A stretch of 25,968 bases of DNA from a virus. Positions 24,009-25,968 of the stretch are shown here, piece after piece (positions within the stretch are counted from its first letter, which is position 1; every line of letters begins with the position of its first letter). Below the pieces are notes generated by a model. That model did not search any database and had not been told where the DNA came from. It saw only the letters and a program-made list of their open reading frames with translations. The DNA lies in the IMG/VR virus record IMGVR_UViG_3300031227_002298, positions 1 through 25,968 of that record. One strand, given 5' to 3'. Both the position numbers and the translations under genes were made by a program.

Positions 24009-24108
24009 GCTTGAAGGGAACGGAAATTTTGCGTCTAAAATCTTGGCCGTTAGTAGGTGTGGGGACTTAATCGTTTCCTTCAAGCCACCGAAAGCGGCCA
24101 TTTTTTTT
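24009..24108 (+). ncRNA. Structured leader/small RNA with predicted pseudoknot
   Basis: P1: CTTGAAGGGAACG (24010-24022) pairs with CGTTTCCTTCAAG (24072-24084), 13 bp with one G-U pair. Inside it lies a small hairpin, ATTTT-GCGTCT-AAAAT (24026-24041). P2: TGGCCGTT (24044-24051) pairs with 24093-24100 (AGCGGCCA), eight pairs with one G-U, crossing P1 as an H-type pseudoknot. P2 is followed at once by eight T. The transcript would end 10 bases before the HNH-like gene's ATG. It could be an attenuator of that gene or an independent small RNA. No known class was recognised. Confidence 0.55.
24044..24108 (+). terminator. T-run terminator candidate of the leader
   Basis: The right arm 24093-24100 precedes TTTTTTTT (24101-24108). 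The only strong partner is 24044-24051, giving a stem of eight pairs with a long loop that contains the right arm of P1. A small local CCG-AAAG-CGG stem (20 bases before the run's end) also exists. The long-range nature makes termination likely to depend on how the leader folds. Confidence 0.5.
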
Positions 24109-24118
24109 AGGGGGAAAC

Positions 24119-24457
24119 ATGACTAGCAAAGAATCTAGAAAAGCACACTTTGAAAGAAACCCGTGGATGCGGTCTTTTTACTACGCAAGACTTAGGTGCA
24201 CTCAGAAAACACACCCAAGCTATAAGACCTACGGTGCAGCCGGGATAAAATTCTTAATAACTAGAGAGGAAATCAAAGCTCTTTGGATTCGTGATTCAGC
24301 TTGTTTAATGAGTAGACCATCAATTGATAGAAAAATAAACACATCAGACTACTCGTTTGAAAATTGTAGATTCATTGAACTTTCGGAAAACATAGGAAAT
24401 AGGAACAGAATCTATCGCAAACAAGGTGGCCCTGGGAGGTGTAACAGTCATGCCTAA
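24119..24457 (+). CDS. HNH-like mobile nuclease-type protein
   Basis: A 112-residue basic protein with the arrangement 'RLRCTQKTHPSYKTYGAAGI', 'LWIRD', 'SIDRKINTSDYSFENCRF' and 'ENIGNRNR'. This is the 'RCxxP..YxxYGgrGI ... SIDRiDN.G.Y...NCRw' family found scattered in phage genomes and generally taken as an HNH-like homing-type DNA nuclease. The typical G of the DN-G step is replaced here. It has its own promoter and leader, a different base composition (A-rich) from its neighbours, and interrupts the recombination cluster, which fits insertion. Its 3' end overlaps the NinB-like gene by eight bases. Confidence 0.7.
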   Translation: MTSKESRKAHFERNPWMRSFYYARLRCTQKTHPSYKTYGAAGIKFLITREEIKALWIRDSACLMSRPSIDRKINTSDYSFENCRFIELSENIGNRNRIYRKQGGPGRCNSHA

Positions 24458-24881
24458 AGTAAAATGCAGGATGATTTCAAGTAAGTGGGATGAAGGTAAG
24501 TTGATTGGAGTCGTCCGCTTTGACCAAAAGTGTCCGGGCAACGGAGAGCTGTTCACGAGCAAATGGGGGTCGGTTCGCACCGGCTCCCAAAACTCGCTCT
24601 ACTGGCTCTTGTTGTCTTGGTGCATCGAGGTCGGAGGGCTGAAGGACAAAGGACATTTCGATCCCCAGGCTCTCCACCTCGACATCAAAGCGTATTTCCT
24701 CGCTGAGAAGGTGTTCGACAAAGGACAATTCAAAGTCATCGAGTCTGAAGACCCTACCACGACGGACATGACACGTTCAGAGTTTGGAGAGTATGTCGAT
24801 AAGGTAGATGAGTTCATAAAGGACTTCTTTGAAATAAGCACCGCACCGTTCTTCGAAGAATACAGGAGAAACTACACATGA
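24450..24881 (+). CDS. NinB-like recombination protein
   Basis: A 143-residue protein when started at the ATG at 24450 (GGGAGG 11 bases upstream). An in-frame ATG at 24426 inside the nuclease gene is less likely. Motifs: 'NSLYWLLLSWCIEVGG', 'DPQALHLDIKAYFL' and 'TTTDMTRSEFGEYVDKVDEF', the NinB/Orf pattern (short first domain, then the 'ST..L....F..Y...I' segment). In lambda, Orf helps exonuclease and Beta load onto SSB-coated ssDNA, which fits the annealing protein and exonuclease upstream. Confidence 0.75.
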   Translation: MPKVKCRMISSKWDEGKLIGVVRFDQKCPGNGELFTSKWGSVRTGSQNSLYWLLLSWCIEVGGLKDKGHFDPQALHLDIKAYFLAEKVFDKGQFKVIESEDPTTTDMTRSEFGEYVDKVDEFIKDFFEISTAPFFEEYRRNYT

Positions 24882-25237
24882 AAACGATTCTGTTGCTCGT
24901 GGCTTTGCTGACGATATCGACAACCGCTCTCGCACAGCCGGACTTTAACGAAGTCGTGGACGCAATCTACAAGACCGAGGGATCGGAGAAAGCTAAGAAG
25001 CCGTTCGGAATTCTTAGCGTGAAGTGCGAAGGGTACGACGAGTGCAGGCAGATCTGCTACAACACCGTCAAGAACAACTGGCGGCGGTGGGAGAACAAGA
25101 CTCACGGTGCTGAGAAGTATAACGATTACCTCAGTTTTCTTGCGAGCCGGTACGCACCCATCGGAGTCAAGAACGATCCCACGAACCTAAACAAAAACTG
25201 GGTGCGTTTAGTTAAATATTTTTATTCATTGAATTAG
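24878..25237 (+). CDS. Secreted lysozyme-like protein (candidate endolysin)
   Basis: A 119-residue protein starting in an ATGA overlap. Residues 1-19 form a clear Sec signal (MKTILLLVALLTISTTALA, cut after ALA). The mature part opens 'DFNEVVDAIYKTEGSEKAK', with a Glu placed like the catalytic Glu of small lysozyme-like folds, followed by 'PFGILSV', 'CRQICYNTVKNNWRRW' and 'LASRYAPIGV' with 'NKNWVRLVKYF'. This order recurs in small phage proteins that I regard as lysozyme-superfamily members. The mature part has three Cys (in the 'CEGYDECRQIC' segment). Peptidoglycan cleavage is inferred. Confidence 0.6.
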   Translation: MKTILLLVALLTISTTALAQPDFNEVVDAIYKTEGSEKAKKPFGILSVKCEGYDECRQICYNTVKNNWRRWENKTHGAEKYNDYLSFLASRYAPIGVKNDPTNLNKNWVRLVKYFYSLN

Positions 25238-25244
25238 ACAGGCG

Positions 25245-25253
25245 TGGTATAAT
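25245..25253 (+). promoter_or_regulatory. Extended -10 promoter (TGGTATAAT)
   Basis: A perfect TATAAT with TG one base upstream, about 20 bases before the HNH gene's start. The sequence matches the element at 23994 in eight of nine bases. No good -35 is present, as is common for extended -10 promoters. It gives the nuclease gene its own transcription. Confidence 0.7.
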
Positions 25254-25273
25254 GTAAGAAAGGAGAAAATACC

Positions 25274-25762
25274 ATGAAAACTTGTTCCGTAAAAGGATGT
25301 ACTAAGAAACATTGTGCGAAGGGATTATGCCCGATGCACTACAGAAGAAAAAACTATGCAAGGCATATTCCAATGAACGCACCGCCAAAACATGTTTTTG
25401 GAAAAGGGTTCATAGTGGACAAAGACGGATATAAACAGGTGAGAAACGAGTTCGGAAAATACGTCAGAGAACACCGACTGATAAAGGAAAAAGAAACTGG
25501 TAGAAAACTGTTAAGAACAGAACTTGTCCACCATAAAAACGGAGTTCTAACGGATAACAGAATCGAAAATCTAGAGATTATGACATTTGCGAAACACGCA
25601 AGGTTGCACAATTTAACAATTCCAAAATCAGTAAAAGAAGATGCTTTGAGATTGTATAAAAACGGAATGTCCTTGATGCGAATTCCAAAAGAAATTCCAA
25701 TAAGTTACAGCTGTGCTTATTGGTATATAAGAAACTCTGGATTTCCAATAAGGGGAAGATAA
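25274..25762 (+). CDS. HNH homing endonuclease
   Basis: A 162-residue protein: zinc knuckle with C4, C9, C14, C19, H22; an 'REHRLIKEKETGRKL' helix (65-79); then the HNH core 'ELVHHKNGVLTDNRIENLEI' (83-102) with H86-H87, N89, N95, N99 and a His at about 108; and a C-terminal HTH-like segment (about 118-155). AAAGGAG lies before the ATG. Its strong A bias (AAA, AGA codons) differs from neighbours and points to horizontal arrival. It sits as a free-standing nuclease between small early genes. Confidence 0.9.
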   Translation: MKTCSVKGCTKKHCAKGLCPMHYRRKNYARHIPMNAPPKHVFGKGFIVDKDGYKQVRNEFGKYVREHRLIKEKETGRKLLRTELVHHKNGVLTDNRIENLEIMTFAKHARLHNLTIPKSVKEDALRLYKNGMSLMRIPKEIPISYSCAYWYIRNSGFPIRGR

Positions 25763-25764
25763 GA

Positions 25765-25935
25765 ATGACTAGGTTTTGTTCTTGTGGCCTTCCGTTCCCT
25801 TGCAAGAATAAAACCCACGAGGAGTTTGACTCGACGAACTACGCAAAAAAACACCTTCGCCCTAAGAAGAAGTTCTCCGGGGCAAGTCAGCAACGTCAAG
25901 ACGATGGGCAATTTCAGTCCTTGGAGGGGCGATGA
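25765..25935 (+). CDS. Small basic protein of unknown function
   Basis: A 56-residue protein starting at ATG 25765, just two bases after the nuclease stop, with AGGGGAAG before it. 'FCSCGLPFPC' at the N-terminus is Cys-rich; the rest is basic and Gln-rich ('YAKKHLRPKKKF', 'QQRQDDGQF'). It ends in an ATGA overlap with the next gene. I recognise no family. Confidence 0.6.
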   Translation: MTRFCSCGLPFPCKNKTHEEFDSTNYAKKHLRPKKKFSGASQQRQDDGQFQSLEGR

Positions 25936-25968
25936 GAAAAGGGTGGATATTGAAACCGTCTTTTGATA
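25932..25968 (+). CDS. Start of a further rightward gene (cut by window end)
   Basis: The ATG at 25932 overlaps the previous stop (ATGA) and has GGAGGGG a few bases upstream. Twelve codons can be read (MRKGWILKPSFD). Too little is present to say what it encodes. Confidence 0.5.
   Translation, partial: MRKGWILKPSFD

Noticed and set aside
23972-24070. 31-codon open frame continuing after the TAG at 23974
   Set aside because: It lacks a ribosome site and covers the promoter and leader RNA pairings, which explain the sequence better.
1-25968. CRISPR array or insertion sequence
   Set aside because: No regularly spaced direct repeats and no transposase or terminal inverted repeats were found.

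Overview
The window is part of a tailed-phage genome, or a prophage or metagenomic phage contig. No bacterial housekeeping gene is visible and nothing identifies the host. The virion genes are of the T7-like, short-tailed (podovirus) type: a large terminase, a T7-gp8-type head-tail connector, a scaffold, a capsid protein, tail tubular proteins A and B, three internal virion proteins and a fibre with a T7-gp17-like N-terminus. Stops include TAA, TGA and TAG, and most genes abut or overlap by 1-8 bases (TAATG, ATGA, GTGA).

Layout. The left four fifths (1-20821) is one leftward late operon. From its promoter-proximal end it reads: candidate small terminase, large terminase, a block of small accessory proteins (18827-19042, 18410-18826, a GNAT-like protein and a 64-residue protein without an AUG start), portal, two small proteins, scaffold, capsid, a probable decoration protein, a Rossmann-type DUF115-like protein, tail tubular A, tail tubular B with two chitin-binding-like modules, internal virion proteins (145, 494 and 1784 residues), fibre, and a LamG-repeat adhesin that runs off the left edge. 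A degenerate HNH nuclease tail sits between the GNAT-like gene and the 64-residue gene.

The divergent centre (20822-21586) holds a strong leftward terminator with a UNCG-type tetraloop, a hairpin-rich tract of about 330 bases, a possible 56-residue leftward ORF, and an AT-rich promoter region that fires rightward.

The right end (21587-25968) is a compact rightward early/middle operon. It holds two Cys-rich zinc-binding-like proteins, small proteins that include a histone-fold-like and an HTH candidate, a recombination set (Rad52/ERF-like annealing protein, YqaJ exonuclease, NinB-like protein), a secreted lysozyme-like protein, and two HNH-type mobile nuclease genes. Each nuclease gene is preceded by its own extended -10 promoter, and the first also by a structured leader RNA ending in a T run. 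No RNA or DNA polymerase gene lies in the window, so assignment to the T7 subfamily is not supported. The pattern is a T7-like virion module joined to a divergent recombination module.

The observations most worth following are the promoter/pseudoknot/T-run leader at 23.98-24.11 kb, the hairpin-rich tract with amber-interrupted reading frame upstream of the terminase genes, the HNH remnant at 17.8-18.0 kb beside a gene whose start codon position reads ATC, and the amber-separated in-frame extension between scaffold and capsid.
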